Part shown: positions 1-13,931 of the stretch, in pieces | Position numbering within the stretch: position 1 is the stretch's first letter | Layout of the letters: each line of letters begins with the position of its first letter | Program-made: the position numbers and the translations under genes | The notes under the pieces: generated by a model | Told to the model about the DNA's origin: nothing | What the model saw: the letters and a program-made list of their open reading frames with translations, nothing else | Databases searched by the model: none | NCBI GenBank assembly: GCA_035236585.1 | Contig: CP141126.1 | Coordinates: 13,839,001 to 13,903,000 of the forward strand | Reading direction: 5' to 3' | Length of the DNA: 64,000 nucleotides | DNA from: Warburgia ugandensis | Lineage: Eukaryota; Streptophyta; Magnoliopsida; Canellales; Canellaceae

Positions 1-3000
1 GATCGATACCTAAATGTGACAATGTCAAAGATTTTATAAAATCTATTGATGAACAATTTGAGTCATCTAATAAGACACTAGCTAACACCTTAATGAGCAA
101 GTTGTCATCAATGAGACCTATTGGCACTAGAGGAGTGCACGAGCACATTATGAAGATGAGGGACATAGCTCCTTAGCTAAAATCGTTACAGATTGAGATT
201 TTCTGAGTCCTTTTTAGTGCACTTTATCTTGAACTCTCTCCTTTCTCAGTATGAACTATTCAAAATTTCATACAACACATATAAGGAGAAATGGTCAATT
301 AATAAACTTTTGACCATGTGTGTTCAAGAAGAAGAGAGATTAATTCAAGAGATGGGTGGAAGTGCACATATGACGATCCATAAAAGGGATAAAAGGCAAG
401 CCATTAAAAAAAAGTAAAAGGAAAAGTTATAGCCCATACTGATAAAAAAAGAGGCTATAAGGTGTTTCCTTTGCAAAAAGAAGGGACATATGAGGAAACA
501 TTTCCCTAAAAGGAAGGCTTGGCTGGAAAAGAAAGGTCATCTCAATTCTTTTATATGTTATGAATCTAATATTGTTGAGATTTCACAAACCACATGATGG
601 ATTGATTTTGGTTCTACAATTCATATTTATAATACAATGTAGGGTTTTCTAAACCAAAGGAAATCAATGGAAAGTGAATAGAGCATTTATTCAGGAAACA
701 GGATGCATTCACTTGTTAAAGCTGTGAAGACATATAGACTAATTTTGAAAACTAGTTTTGTATTAGATTTGGAATGAACCTTCTATATTCCTAGCTTTTC
801 TAGGAATTTGATTTTTGTATCTAAACTTGTGCTACTTAGATTTTTCTTCTGTTTTCATGCATCTTACTTTAATTTATATAAAAATTCAATAGTTATTGGA
901 AATAGCACAAGGCATGACGATTTATTCAAAATTCATTTAAATAATGATGTCTCCAATGAAGTAATGGCTGTGCATGATAACATTGGTATTAAGCGTAACA
1001 TCATGGATGAGAAATCCTCTATGTTGTGGCACCAAAGATTAGGAGATATCTCCATTGATGGAATCAAAACGTTAGTAAATTATGGAGTTCTTGATATTCT
1101 TGATTTTGTAGATTTTGATTTATGTGTGAACTGCATTAAAGACAAGCAGACCAATAAGCCAAAAAAGGTTACTAAAAGGAGTTCTGATATATTAGAGATT
1201 ATACATATTATCTTAGCATGAGATTGGATGGTCAAAAATATTTCATCACTTTTATAGATGACTACTCACAATTTATGTATCTCTACTTGCTTTATAACTA
1301 GAGCAAAGCGTTGGCTACTTATAAAATATATAATGCAGAGGTAGAGAAATATGCGGCAAACAAATTAAAATAGTGAGACTTGATAGAGGTAGTGAATATT
1401 ATGGTAGGTACACAGGGACTGGACCGATACTTGATCCATTTACTAAGTTTCTTCAAGAATAAGGTATTGTAGCTCAAAACACCTTGCTTGGCTCACAAAT
1501 CAAAATGGCATAGTAGAAAGAAGAAACAAAACTTTAATGGATATGGTGAGGAGTATGGTCAATAACATCCAATCTTCCTTTGTTATTATGGAGTAAAACT
1601 CTAAAAACAGCAGCGTATATATTAAACCGAGTTTCAACCAAGGCTATTTCTAAAACATCATTTGAATTATGGAAAGGTTGGACACTGAGTTTGAGACATA
1701 TGCATTTGGGGTTGTCCAACTGAAGTTAGAGTTTACAATCTATATGAAAAGAAGATGGACTATAGGACTATTAGTGCATATTTTATTGGATATCCTGAAA
1801 AGTATAAGGGAAACAGATTTTATTATCCATCCCATAGCAATGGAATTGTGGAATCAAGAAATGCTAAAGTTCTTGAGAATGACATAATTAGTAGGAGTTA
1901 TTGACCTTAAAACTTAGTTTTTGAGGAAAATCGTGTTTATAATCCAACTCCCACATCAAGTAGCAAACTGGTTATTATTAATGACACCCATCAAAATATG
2001 ATGGATATTGGACAACTAGTTGTTGAAAATTCAGTTTAGGCTTATAATGTTTTAGTAGATCCATTGATCATCAACTTATTGTGGTTGATGATCAGGAGCC
2101 TCTGCAAGAGGCTAATGACGTATCTTTGAGGAGATCTATTAGAGTATGAAAATAAACAGTTTCTACTAATTACATTGTCTACCTACAATAATCTAACTAT
2201 GATGTTTGTGCTGAAAATGACCTTGAGGTGTTTTCACAAGCTATGAACAGTAGTAAATATAAATTATGGCATGATGTTATGAAAGATAAGATGGAATCCA
2301 TGACAAATAATCAAGTTTAGGATCTTGTAGAGTTGCCTAATGGGGCGAAGACCATTGGTTGTAAATGGGTTTTTAAAACCAAGAAAGACTCATTGGGTAA
2401 TATTGAGCGATACAAGGCTAGACTTGTTGCAAAAAGATTCACACAAAAGGAAGGAATCAATTAACGAAAAACATTTTTCCCTATTTCTAAAAAAGATTCT
2501 TTCCATATTGTCATGGTATTGATTGCTCATTTTGACTTAGATTTACATTAAATGGATGTGAAAACAACATTGGTCAATGATGATTTAGAAGAAGATGTTT
2601 ATATGAAACAACCTGAGGGGTTTGTCTCAAGTGATAGTCATTATTTAGTTTACAAGCTTAAAAAGTCTATATATGGACTAAAACGAGACTCCCATTAGTG
2701 GTATTTAAAATTTCATAATGTTATCTCTTTATTTGGTTTCATAGAGAACATTATGGATGAATGCATATATCACAAGGTTAATGTGAGTAAGATTATTTTT
2801 GTAGTTCTGTACATGGATGACATTTTGTTTGCAACTAACGATATGGGATTATTATGTGAGGTGGAACAGTTTCTCTCTCAAAACTTTGATATGAAGGATA
2901 TGGGTGAAGTATCTTATGGCATTGTCATTAAGATTGATAGAGACAGGTCTCAAGATATCTTGTTCTTGTCTTAGGAAGCTTATATCAATAAGGTTCTTGA

Positions 3001-4146
3001 GAGATTCCGGATGAAAGATTGTTCACCAAAAATAGGACCTATTGTTAAGGGTAGCATATTCAGTTTGAATCAATATCCCAAAAATGACCTTGAAAGGGAA
3101 CAGATTAAAAATATTCCTTATGCTTTAGCTGTTGGCATTCTAATGTATGCTCTGATCTGTACTAGACCAAATATTACATCTGCAATTGGAATGTTAGGAA
3201 GATATCAATGTAACCCAAGTTTAGACCACTGGAGAGCTACAAAGAAGGTCATGAAATGTCTTCAAGGGAATAAAGATTTCATGCTTTCATATAGATGGGC
3301 CAATAACTTATAGGTTATTGGATATTCAAATTCAGACTTTGCTGGTTGTGTTGATTGTCACAAATCAACATCTGGATATATCTTCTTATTTGCTAGAGGA
3401 GCTATATCTTGGAGAAGTGCATAGCAATCTTTAGTTGCTACTTCTACTATGGAAGCTAAGTTTGTTTCTTCCTTTGAGGTGACAAAACAAGGTATTTGGT
3501 TGAAGAGTTTCATCTCTAGGCTTCAAGTTGTTGATTCCATCTTTAGGCCACTGAAGATTTATTGTGACAATTCAGCTGCTGTGTTTCTTTGTTAAGAATA
3601 ATAGGAGTAGAAGTCAAAGTAAGCACATTGACATTAAGTTTTTAACAATCAGAGAGCATATTAGAAGGAATGAAGTGCTCGTCGAATACAATCATACTGA
3701 ACTGATGATTGCAGATCCTTTGATGAAAGGCATGCCCCCAAAGTTGTTTAAAGATTATGTAACACAAATGAGAATTTGTTCTCCCTTGTCACTTTCTATT
3801 TGAACTATGATACTATACTTATAGTATATATTGGTAACGAAACACTAAATTCTTGAATTTGTCTCCATTTTTGTTTATATACATTTTATAATTGGATGAC
3901 AAATATTTATATTAGGACTTAGAATAAGCATTTGAGGCTTTTTCATAAAGAAAAAATACCACATAAAAGGCTTTTCAAAGAAGATAATTACATTGTAATA
4001 GAAGGAATATAATAATTGTTTATAAAGAAATTAGCACAATGATTCATGTAATTTATTTCTTTGTTTGATTATGAAGTAATCTTTGACTAGTACATTAAGA
4101 TTTTTTAAATTTATAAAGTTACAAATGTTTGGACCAAGTGGAAGAA
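1..4146 (+). mobile_element. Decayed Ty1/copia retrotransposon (internal part)
   Basis: The internal region of a copia-type LTR retrotransposon is read in the order gag, zinc knuckle, pre-integrase, integrase, reverse transcriptase, RNase H. That order (integrase before RT) defines Ty1/copia. The window opens inside gag, so the 5' LTR and primer binding site lie outside. A purine-rich tract, AAGTGGAAGAATG, just before position 4147 fits the polypurine tract that precedes a copia 3' LTR. Many stops and frameshifts show it is dead. Confidence 0.9.
190..3803 (+). pseudogene. Broken copia Gag-Pol polyprotein
   Basis: Gag (UBN2-like, ending in a QEEERLIQEMG stretch) is readable at about 193-417. 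A CCHC zinc knuckle at about 463-504 keeps C, C and H, but its last Cys codon reads TTC (Phe). The pre-integrase domain at 808-1221 shows LWHQRLGDIS and a CVNC pair. Integrase at about 1220-1900 keeps the IDDYS start but is interrupted by stops. RT at about 2270-2970 retains CKWVFKTK, ERYKARLVAK and the catalytic YMDD at 2810-2821. RNase H at about 3310-3600 shows SDFAG, KSTSGY and ATSTMEA. The final 3564-3803 stretch carries the SKHIDIKF and EYNHTE motifs usual at the end of copia Pol. At least a dozen stops or shifts separate these blocks. Confidence 0.88.
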
Positions 4147-4640
4147 TGTTAGAATCATGTGGTCCATAACATTATAATCAAAATCTACTAGTTAAGGGTA
4201 ACTACTCAGGGCAATTATCGTTGAGTGTTCAATTTTGGTCAAAATATCCCTAATTTAGCATTCAATTAGATCATCTAATTGATCAAATTTACAATTTTTA
4301 GCTTGATTTTGAATTTAGCTCCAATTGACCATCCAATCACTAATTTATCAAAATTAACGGTCAGATGATCATTAGAGCTTATTAGATGATTAATGTATGG
4401 TTCAGATGACTCTAATTTAGGCTTTTATTTTGCAGATTTACCAAAAGAGGCATGAATGACTAAGATCAAAAGTTAACAGTGCAGATTATCCTAAAGAGCA
4501 TTGGATGAACCAAATCACTTACAAAGATGTATATGATAGTTTCCTAAATGAAAATTGATTGGGAATCATGGAGAAGATAGAAAGATTCACTTGGAGAAGT
4601 TTCCAAAGAAGGGGGAGAAACCAAATTTAGAAGGATAGAT
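4147..4640 (+). mobile_element. Probable start of 3' LTR of the copia element
   Basis: The sequence starts TGTTAGAATC directly after the polypurine tract, the usual 5' end of a copia LTR. The right boundary could not be set because the matching 5' LTR is outside the window; 4640 is only where the AT-rich LTR-like text gives way to CT-rich DNA. Confidence 0.45.
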
Positions 4641-5102
4641 GGCTATAAACTATGGTTGCCCCACTTTACTAGGTCTCCTACACTCCTATTTTGGTAGGAC
4701 ACTTAGGAGGAACCTGTATCCACCTTTTATCTCCTCTTCCCCCTACCTCTCTTTAACCCCCTTTTCTCTTACATCTCTCTCTCCTAAGTGGGAAGAGGAA
4801 ACCTTTTCCCACACTCCTCTCTACTCTCTTTTCTCTCTCTCTCTCCTAGATTGGGTTGGAAGGAGCAAACTTGTCACCTCCCATCTTTCATTATCTCCTT
4901 CTTCCCCCACACCCCTCTCCTCTCCTTCCCTCACTACCTCTTTCCTTCTTTCTTCTTCCCTCTTCTCTCTCACCTTCTCCTTCCTTCTCTCCATTGCTTC
5001 CCTTTGCCCAAAATCGTCAATCTCCTCCCCTCTCCATTCTCTCTTCTCTTCCCTTCCCTCCCTTGGCTGGGCCGTACAGGGCAGACCCATAACCCCCTTT
5101 CC

Positions 5103-5105
<3 letters not shown>

Positions 5106-5184
<79 letters not shown>
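5106..5184. repeat. (CT)n microsatellite
   Basis: Uninterrupted CT dinucleotides over about 79 bases. Confidence 0.98.
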
Positions 5185-5186
<2 letters not shown>

Positions 5187-5725
5187 GTCCTCCTTCTCAC
5201 CTGTCTAATCTTCACCGCACCCCCTCTCCTTGTCCTTCGTTCCCAATTCCTCACCTCTCTCTTTCTATCTCTCTCACCCACTAGGGCCTACTTCTCTCAT
5301 TCTCCCTCTTATTTCTCTCCCAGTTAGCCCGCATCAACAGCCCAAACCTCTAATCTCTTCCCCTTCTTTCTAGTTTACCTTCCACTGGTGTCTCCTCTTC
5401 CTCATCTCCGGCCACACCACTCCTCTTTGCTTCTCTGGGTTTAGCTCCTCTCTCCATCTTCCACCAGAAACCCAGTAAGACCCAGCCCTTCACTGCCTTC
5501 CTTCTCTCATCTGCATCCTCTGCTCCTCTCCTTTGTTCCGACCAGCACCCAATAGGCCAGGCAACCCAGTTGGTCCTTCTTTGCTCTAGCACGTCGTCTG
5601 TCCCTTCATTGCACAAACCTGCCTAGCGCCAGTCACAGGCATCATTTGTTGAGCTAGTCTTCACCACACCCATTCTAGGCTTCTCCATCACCAGCACAGC
5701 TCCTTCACTGCCAACCATTGTCCAT

Positions 5726-5727
<2 letters not shown>

Positions 5728-5821
<94 letters not shown>
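5728..5821. repeat. (CT)n microsatellite
   Basis: Uninterrupted CT dinucleotides over about 94 bases, one of the two longest CT tracts in the window. Confidence 0.98.
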
Positions 5822-5824
<3 letters not shown>

Positions 5825-5939
5825 GCACATAAACCTTCATCCGATTCCCCCATCTCCCAGTACCGATTCGCCCAGAGGAGGAAACCCGATCCCTTCTCTT
5901 CCCCCTCTTCCCTTTCCCCTTCTCCTCCTCCAATGTTTT

Positions 5940-6700
5940 CTCCTCGCTGGATTCCTCTGGGTTTTTTTTTTTTTTTAATTCCAATTTTGCCCTTAGTTCT
6001 TTAATTAAAATCTCATTTATGTCCAATTTTATTTTCTTCTTTGTCCCGTTTTATTCTAGTTCTATTTTATCTACATTCTGCTTATCCAGGAACAATCTCA
6101 TTCACACCAGATCAATTAAGGTCTAACCCAATCAATAGGTTAGCCTTAACAACAAAAAATCCCCAAGTTCTCCTCTGTTTCTTATCTATTTTTCAATTAA
6201 CTTTTAAATTTTATTCTTAAGATATCTTTGGACTTAATTAATGTCTCTAATCTTTAATCTAAGATCAGTAACTTGATCTAGACCGTCCAAATCCCAAAAT
6301 CATTATTTAACCCAGATCTGCAAGATTCTTGGGAATTTGACAAATCCAACCAGTATATCTCTAATCAAGGATGTTTTGAAGACATATATGAAGGCTGATC
6401 AACTCTCAAAAGATCAGATTTGAAGAATTTAATAGTGATTAAGCTAGGGGAGTAGTTTTTTTCTTGTTATTTAGTTTAATTTTCTTTATTCTAGAATTAA
6501 AATTTTTGTAACTTTTAGAAGTTGATTTGATCTAAACTCTTATTCCAATTCCAGTAATTGTTGTTATTTATTTTTAATTTTTATCAATTAAATTTTATTT
6601 AAACTCCTACTTTTGAAGTCAAGTCCCCATAGGATTGACCTGTACTTGTATTAGCTATATTACAATAGCCTGTGCACTTGCGGTTAAATACATCAATAGT
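5940..6700. repeat. LTR-like dispersed repeat, copy 1
   Basis: This stretch resembles 52470-52920. Shared points are the ATTTTGCCC/ATTTTTGCCC opening, a CCAGGAACA/CCAGGGACA block, an AAACTCCT block, then a GGATTGACC/GGATCGACT block, and TACAATAGCC followed by TGTGCACTTGCG/CGTGCACTTGTG. Similar wording occurs near the ends of LTRs in plant Ty3/gypsy elements, so I infer an old LTR remnant. No coding domain is attached and termini were not found. Confidence 0.55.
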
Positions 6701-8399
6701 TATCCTTGATGGAAGGATAACTGTCATTAACCATCCATTTTTTGTTTGATTTAAAGGGGTCCCTGATTTGAGTAAAACAACCTCTATTCCCCATAATCAT
6801 CTACTGCTATGAATCAAAAGATCTCTTGAAACTACAGATCAACTGATAATGGCTGGAGGTAAATTCCTATTTACTTGTTTTGCTTTCACTAATACGTTTC
6901 TGATTTACTATAAACATAGCAGAAAAGGTTTATAGGGTTCAATCGGGCTGCTTAGTCTAGATAGATTTCTTCTTTGGCTTTTCACAAGTAACCCACTTGT
7001 TGGCAAAATATTTGTAGTGCTTTTTCATATTCAAGCTTTTGTAAATGTTAAACCCATCTTAAGACTTGTAACTCGTTCATTTCATATGGATGGCCTAGGT
7101 CAAAATTTCTTATCATTGGAGCAATTGATTTGATATAGTCCTTTTCTTCTTCTCTACCAAAAATCATGCACAACCACTTTCTTGTGTGATGTTGACACAC
7201 AATCTTTCACCGACCCAATCTAGACTAGGTTACTATGGTGCGATTTGAAGCATCAAAAAGACCCAAATACGTGCCAGTACTCCTAAGAAGGGTTCTCAAT
7301 CGAGATGAAAAAAGGCCGTTCCATCACCAAAAGAAGGGGGTTAAAGTTGGTGATTTTAAAAGTGAAATTTGTGTTGGGGTGGACCTATATGGTCCATGTT
7401 CATCTGAGTAAATAACAATTGACATTCTAGAAAGTTGGCACTGCACCGTGACTCAAAAATTTCAACACTGATGGCTGGTAAACAAAGACTATACTGCCAT
7501 CAAATTTGACATTCAAATCACTATATACCCTATAAATACAATACATTTGTAAGTGAGAGATGAGAGCAGGAGATATGTAATCTAATCAGATGAAATAGAA
7601 TTTTCTCCCGCTGATGTAGGTCGTTTGGTCGAATCACGTAAAATTGTCTCTCTTGTGTGATGTGATGTGTTCTCTCCTAAATCATAAATCCTGGACGCCA
7701 AATCATAGCAGATCTGACCCATCAATTTGTGGAGAAAGAGGTTGAAGCATTCATTTCGGAATCAAGAAATGTAATGTCTATGTTAAGGATCATGCTTTAA
7801 AAGCTCAAATAAGGAACTCCAATCTCTCTAGTGAGTCTAACTGCTGCATTTTTTAGATAGAAATTGCCAATAAGAGTATATCTAAAAGAGGAAAATTCAA
7901 AGTTCATATCGTTTGGAGATGCATCTGTAAGGAAAACCAGAATGCAAAAAGTCAAGAAAGAGAAGCAAATAAGCTCTATTGGTGAGGAATTTAAGTTTTT
8001 TATTCAAGAAGGGCGGTTGGGATAGCAAGAATAAGGAAACTCAGAACTCAGAAGTGCGCAGCGTGCGCTTGGTGGTGGGGAGAAGAATTTTCAAGAGAGA
8101 AGGTTAAGATTTTCAAACAACAAATATGAGTGGAGAACTGGGAGGGGAGATATCTCTTAGAAGGAAATGGGCCGTTGACACTAAAAAAAGTTCTGCATGC
8201 GATTTTGCAATGCTTTGAGGAGTTCGGAAAGATGTTGTATTGATAATACGATCCCTTTCTAATTTCCGACCAGCATACAACAAAATGATTATGCAAGGTT
8301 TTGGTGGAGAGAGGAAGAAGAGATAATAATGATATCAAATGAATACCTACAATAGCACGAAATTTTTTACTCAGGTCATGTGCTAGAAACCTACAACTT
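6701..8399. other. No recognised gene
   Basis: AT-rich DNA in which I see no conserved protein domain, RNA gene or clear element end. A 130-codon minus-strand frame at 8048-8440 has no recognisable motif. Confidence 0.5.
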
Positions 8400-8730
8400 T
8401 TTAGAAATTGACTATCCCAAACTAGCCAACTCCTAGGCAATCATTAACATGGTATTCACATGATCGGATGCTCTTATCGACATGTGATTGTATAAGGACA
8501 CAGATAGAGGACCTAGAGCACTCAAAGCCTGATAAACGGCATAGGCATTGAGCTGGTCCTCAAACAGGATCTTAATGTCCAGCTCCGTGAAATTAGCATA
8601 ATAGAAGTCATATTTTTGTCACCTTCCAGAAAATTTTCATATGTGCACCATTGTGCAGCTTCCGCACTACCAGGAGGTTCAATAACCTCAACAATTAGAT
8701 TCATATGTAACATGATCTAAACATGCACAT
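8400..8730 (-). pseudogene. Unrecognised coding-like tract
   Basis: Reading the minus strand from about 8713, a frame contains IEPPGSAEAAQW and ENFLEGDKN. After a one-base shift near 8605 it continues through FTELDIKILFEDQLNAYAV and SALGPLSVSLYNHMS to an in-frame TAG near 8425. The composition is protein-like rather than repeat-like. A pyrimidine-rich run ending in TTTAG directly before ATCATG could be a splice acceptor. I do not recognise the family. The frameshift and stop suggest a broken exon or an old element gene. No neighbouring exon was found. Confidence 0.35.
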
Positions 8731-10396
8731 ACAAGTGTAATTAGCTACCAATAAAACAATTAGAACATGTGTAATTTAAGAAAACTCCCACTTGAGTATA
8801 GAGGTTTTCAAGTACTCTAACATATCCAAGCTAAACAAGTAAGAATATAGCATGGGCTAAGATCACCAAGTAGCAACGAATAAAAAATGGTAAACTCAAC
8901 ACGCCACTTGAATATAAAAGATACCAACTAATTTTGAAAATTTTCGCTATTTGTAACATGAGGACTAGCACGTTCTAATTAGCTAAACAAAACATTAACT
9001 AAATGAGCATGACCTTAAACCTATTGAATGAATATGTAAAAATAACTCATGCAGCACTCCAACTGCTTCCAATAGATTATTGAAAATTTTCCGAATAATT
9101 GAGATGTCTTGTTGGTGTGTAATAGAGATACCTAGTCTCTGTTTTTGTGTGGGCTACATATCCCTCTTCGAACGGTTGAGTTCTTCTATATATTGGAGAT
9201 GGTTGGTTAGGCCTCTTATTACTGGAAGGTGGAGTTGATATTCCTCGTTGAATTCTTTGGGGACTTGACATCCCTCTTTGAATTCCTAGACTTGATCTCT
9301 ATTCTTTAAATTCTTTTATAATGACTTAGTGTCATTAAGATTTGATGACAGCAGATAAGACAGTGTGAGGCGAATTCAATACGATAAAAGAAGTGGTTGG
9401 CTGCAGCTATTTCGGGATTGATAAGATGGTACAAGACCTAGATTAAATCCCAACAGAGAAGACGAAATTCAATCCGACTGCTTGCCATTGAAGTCCCTAA
9501 TGATGACACAGTGCCTTCCGATGAGGCAGCTATTAGGGACTACAACTTCTACGAGATGTTTCATGGTTTGGAATTCGTAAAGGCAACGGGAAAAGGGACC
9601 CAGCGGATAAGATCAGGTCAAGCCATTTTATGAATGCTCCGTCAAAGCCCTTTATAAACGACATGGGCACAGATACCCCTTCTTAGGCTCCCAATTAAAG
9701 TTATGCCATCACATAACAAGATCATCATTATCATCACCAAGACCTTATCCCAATTAAGGATCAGCCACATAAATCTTATTCCTCCATTTCTCTTTATTTA
9801 GTACCATGGCTTCATCACATAACAAGATCCACAAATGACAAGCAAACAGAAGAAAACACGTCATTATAAATATCACAAATATGCTGCACTTTTGTCATGG
9901 TTTATCAATCCATTTAAAACCTGATAGTTTTTTTCATGATTTCTTAATCCATTTGAAAACTCTACAACGCATGCTAAACCAGAAAATCAACCGATCTTAA
10001 CCTTCTGCACCTACAACAGGAATTGAAAACAGCACCAAAAACTATAGGAAGAGATCTATGCTTCAAGCCTTCAACTACAAAGAGAGAGGTCGAAAAAATT
10101 GAATGAGATTTTAAGAGGTTACTCCAAATTTAACGACATTTTAAGGATTTCCAGTGCCAGCTATAACAGCATATTACATAAAGATAAACCATTGGCTTCA
10201 CCCAATACATTTCTCAACATGGAAAAACAATTTTACACGGTCCTTTGGCCAACTTCTCCTCCCCTATAATTGGCCCAAGGCATAGAAAACTGGCCGGTCA
10301 ACATTGTCAGTTAGGAGTTAACAATCCACCAGGAAGGTACAGCCTATAATTTGTTCTTTTCTCTTTTTCACTGGGACTCAAAAACATGACGAATAG

Positions 10397-10399
<3 letters not shown>
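8731..10399. other. No recognised gene
   Basis: Nothing firm was found. A 64-codon minus-strand frame at 9077-9271 and a plus-strand stretch near 9470-9600 reading IEVPNDDTVPSDEAAI look faintly coding but match nothing I know. Confidence 0.45.

Positions 10400-10478
<79 letters not shown>
10400..10478. repeat. (GA)n microsatellite
   Basis: Uninterrupted AG dinucleotides over about 79 bases, about 280 bases downstream of the last exon of the neighbouring hydrolase pseudogene. Confidence 0.98.
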
Positions 10479-10481
<3 letters not shown>

Positions 10482-13400
10482 ACACAAAGATGGTTCATCT
10501 AGAGATTCTATTAGTTGTGGTTTATTATGCATGTGGCAGCAGTGGTTTGTTAATTGTAGGAAGTTATACATGTGTTAGTTGTAGCAATGGTTGCACTTAA
10601 AAAGTTATGCATGTAACAGTTTGTTAGTTGTGGTAATGGGTTTAGCAATGAGAATCTACTTTTTACTTGTAAATGCCCATATAAAGGCTTATTATGAATT
10701 AAATTATATGAAGTACTGCATTAGCATTCTTTGTATTCTCATATTTTACAACAGATTCTAGTTAGATATGATTGATGGCTCCTCACCTAGTAAGAGTGCC
10801 TTAAGATTGTATCACACCAACCATCCACAACCATGAACAAGTGGCCTTCGCTAGGAATCTCGTAATATTTGATCCACGGAAGCTTATTGGAAAGAAATCG
10901 TTGCATTTCAAACGGGATTAGTCGATCTTCAGGACCTTGCCAGACTTGAACAGATCCTTCATTCTTAGGAAATGGGTTGCTTATTTCCATGAGACCGAAG
11001 TCCTGTCCCATAAGCCATCAGCATATCTCGATAGCTGGATTCCGAAGGCCCTTGTTGTACCGCTTTATCCTGCAATTAGCAATACTAGCCAACATCATTT
11101 CTCCATGGGCACTAGCTGTGGCTAATGCTGCTGATCATTGAAAATGTATACTTAGCTAGAACATAGTGGTGATTTTCTTTCGAAAAGGTCCACTGCAACG
11201 GTTATATAGTAGCTTAAGAGAGTGCAAAGAGGTTCACAGCTGTTCTTTGTATGGTCAAAATTTGCCTGTAAATCTAAGCTATTTATTGTATTCGGAATAG
11301 GTTGGATATTCTAGAGATTAAATTTTGTGCCCATTGGCTACTTCTAGCTTATATTTCTTTGAGTAGAAAATCACAGCATTTATTTTTGTTAATTTTTCAA
11401 ATACTCCAAACAAGTTAGGATCACTCAAATAAATTGATTTCTAATGAGCTATCTATTTCTATAAAGAGAACATGACGAATTCTTTACATCTTAATTATAA
11501 TTCACCATAAAAAAATTAAAGAAAAAAAGAAGAAAAAATGAGTGGATTTCTCCTCACGCTTTTGAGTGTGTCCATCGACACGGACACCTGGTACATTTAT
11601 AGTTGTGTGAAGTTATCACCTTCTAACCTTTGAATGCAAACACTCTTGGTTTGATTTTTTGCTTATTACAAAAATAAAAATTATAGTGGGAAGGTTGATC
11701 GTGATCTCTTGATTAACAGTTCATGGGTGTAAAATGTGAATTTGGACAATTATATGGCGCGCTTGTGGCAGAAGCTAGTGTTTAGAAGTAATATTTTGGT
11801 CTCCAAATTTCAGGGATATAAACCGCTTTTTCTTCTTCTTTTTTTTTCTATGGAACAACATGAATGATTTAGATGATCCTAACCAATTGTTTATAACTGC
11901 AACAATATGAATGGTTTAGATATCGAATCTTATAAGATGAATGGGTTGGATAACTCAGATAAAGATTACAAGTGAAATAGTAAACTGGCTGGATCTTAAT
12001 TAAGAACTGACAAGTTTCACCTAGAACTGAAACTGGGGTTTAGAACTGATCAGTTCCTGCAAGTGAGGTAAGGAACTGGCTTAAGGCAGAGCATATGGTA
12101 CGAACCGGTTAAAAACTGTAAGTGGGGTCAGGTTTATCGATCCAACAACTCTCTGTTCTTTCACCCAGTCTTTGGAACGCAGGACAACAGGGGTCATTCA
12201 AAGGATGAAATTTGGACCCACTTGTAACTTCTAACCGGCTGCACTTGCACTCTGTTAGTCTGCTGTAGCCCTGGAGTAGCACATAAATCTGTGTATATGT
12301 TTGTGAAAGTTTACATACCCCTTGGTTCATCCGATTTGCAAGCATCATACGCGTGATCTCTACATCCTGTGGACAGAAATTCTCTGGGCTTCCAGCAAAA
12401 AGGATTAGCGGAAGATACAATTTAGAACTCATCCATAATTTAAACAACCATGGAGCATAATGGGCAATCCGCAGGCTCCACCGATTGAGTATGTGCAACC
12501 GCCCGTAGACATGTCTAAATAGAATGGCTGGAAAAGATGGCCAAAAGTAATTGGATGACAGGAGCCACTAGGGTAGCGCAGGCCAACCTGTAAGTATGGT
12601 GTAAAAAAAAAAAAAAACACACTCTATTTTTCCTTTAAAAAAGAAAAAGGCCCGTCGTTTTCAGGTGCTATATCGTACCTTAAAAAGACCCGTCTGTTCA
12701 AATTTTTTGCTGATATTTTTGTTTAAACCCCATCTTTTCAAAGAAGAACCAATTCTTAAGACTTATTTATTACTTTTTTACTTTCTATTTTTAAGTTTTC
12801 TTTTTACAACTTTATGCTTTAATAATCTTTATTTATTGGAATTTTTATTTTTTGAGTTTCTATTAAATCTCCAATAGTTTAATTCTAAGGTCTCTGATCT
12901 TTACAACTTCAATCACCAGCTTCTAATATTTTTCTAACTATTTTCCTAAACGTTTTTAACTCTTTTCAGAATTTCTAAGTCTTTTGGACTTTTTTCGTCC
13001 ATCGGCTTTTGTTTTACTCCAAATTTCGTATTTGCGTCTGGGAGTTGGGGCATAATATTTAGTTTTATCTATAATAGTATTTCTTTATGCTTAAGTTCTT
13101 AAGGATGCTGTATTTCAACTTTTTTATTTTTATAGTTTCTGTAATTTTATCTTTTCCCCAACTTTTTACGATTTATTTTTTCCTTTTTAAGCTTTCTTAC
13201 TTTTTCCCAACTTTTGACCGTCTACTATCCGTATATTCTGATTCTTTGCTACTTTTGCCCAAATCTGGGACAGAGCAATCATGATTGTTAAGTCGCGATT
13301 CGATTCAAACACTGGAAATGACAAGGGAGCTGAGAATACATCCTTGTCTTGAAAAATATTGAAGTTCTAGCAGAAGATCGGCCAAACAGGGATATGGTCC

Positions 13401-13931
13401 TCTAGATCAATGGAAGATGTACCTCTAGTTGCATGTAGAGCAAAGGGAGGAGAGGGCTAAATTAAAGTTTGATCAAGAGGACATGCCTTTGTGGTATTTA
13501 CTTGAGGCAACCCTAGACAGAGGCACCCCCCATCGACAATCCAAACACACAAAATTTCGATCCTATTTGTAGCTGATCCGCCAGATCTTGGATGTCAAAA
13601 GCTTCGCTCTTAGGCGATCTCTTTGGATTTGGATCACTCTCTCCATACCCGGGTCTGTCGAATTGCAAGAAATATATCCCCAGCTCCTCTACCAGCTTCT
13701 GTAATCCATAACACAATCTATTAAATTCAAGGCCAATTTGATAAACCAACAAAAATTTCGATCAGAATTTCTAACCATACAGAAAAGAGCCTATGCTTAC
13801 TTGAGATGCCGTTATCTTGAATTCTTTGGAGCTGCTGTGGCCATGAACGAAGACGATTTTATACTTGGCCTTCTCTTTGAGAACTCCAGTTTCTCTGTAG
13901 GCAAGATGTCCTCCATCCCTTAGTTTGATTC

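Larger units (their letters stand above)
4641..5939. other. CT-rich, low-complexity stretch without a recognised gene
   Basis: This block is dominated by C and T on the plus strand, with two long (CT)n tracts. Long apparent reading frames here translate to Leu/Ser or Arg/Glu dipeptides and are artefacts of the repeat. The TCC and CTC clusters resemble the pyrimidine-rich leader of some LTR retrotransposons, but no boundary was found. Confidence 0.6.

Noticed and set aside
4639-5327. Long overlapping reading frames on both strands (up to 189 codons)
   Set aside because: They are translations of CT/GA-rich DNA giving Leu-Ser or Arg-Glu runs; no domain or splice context supports a gene.
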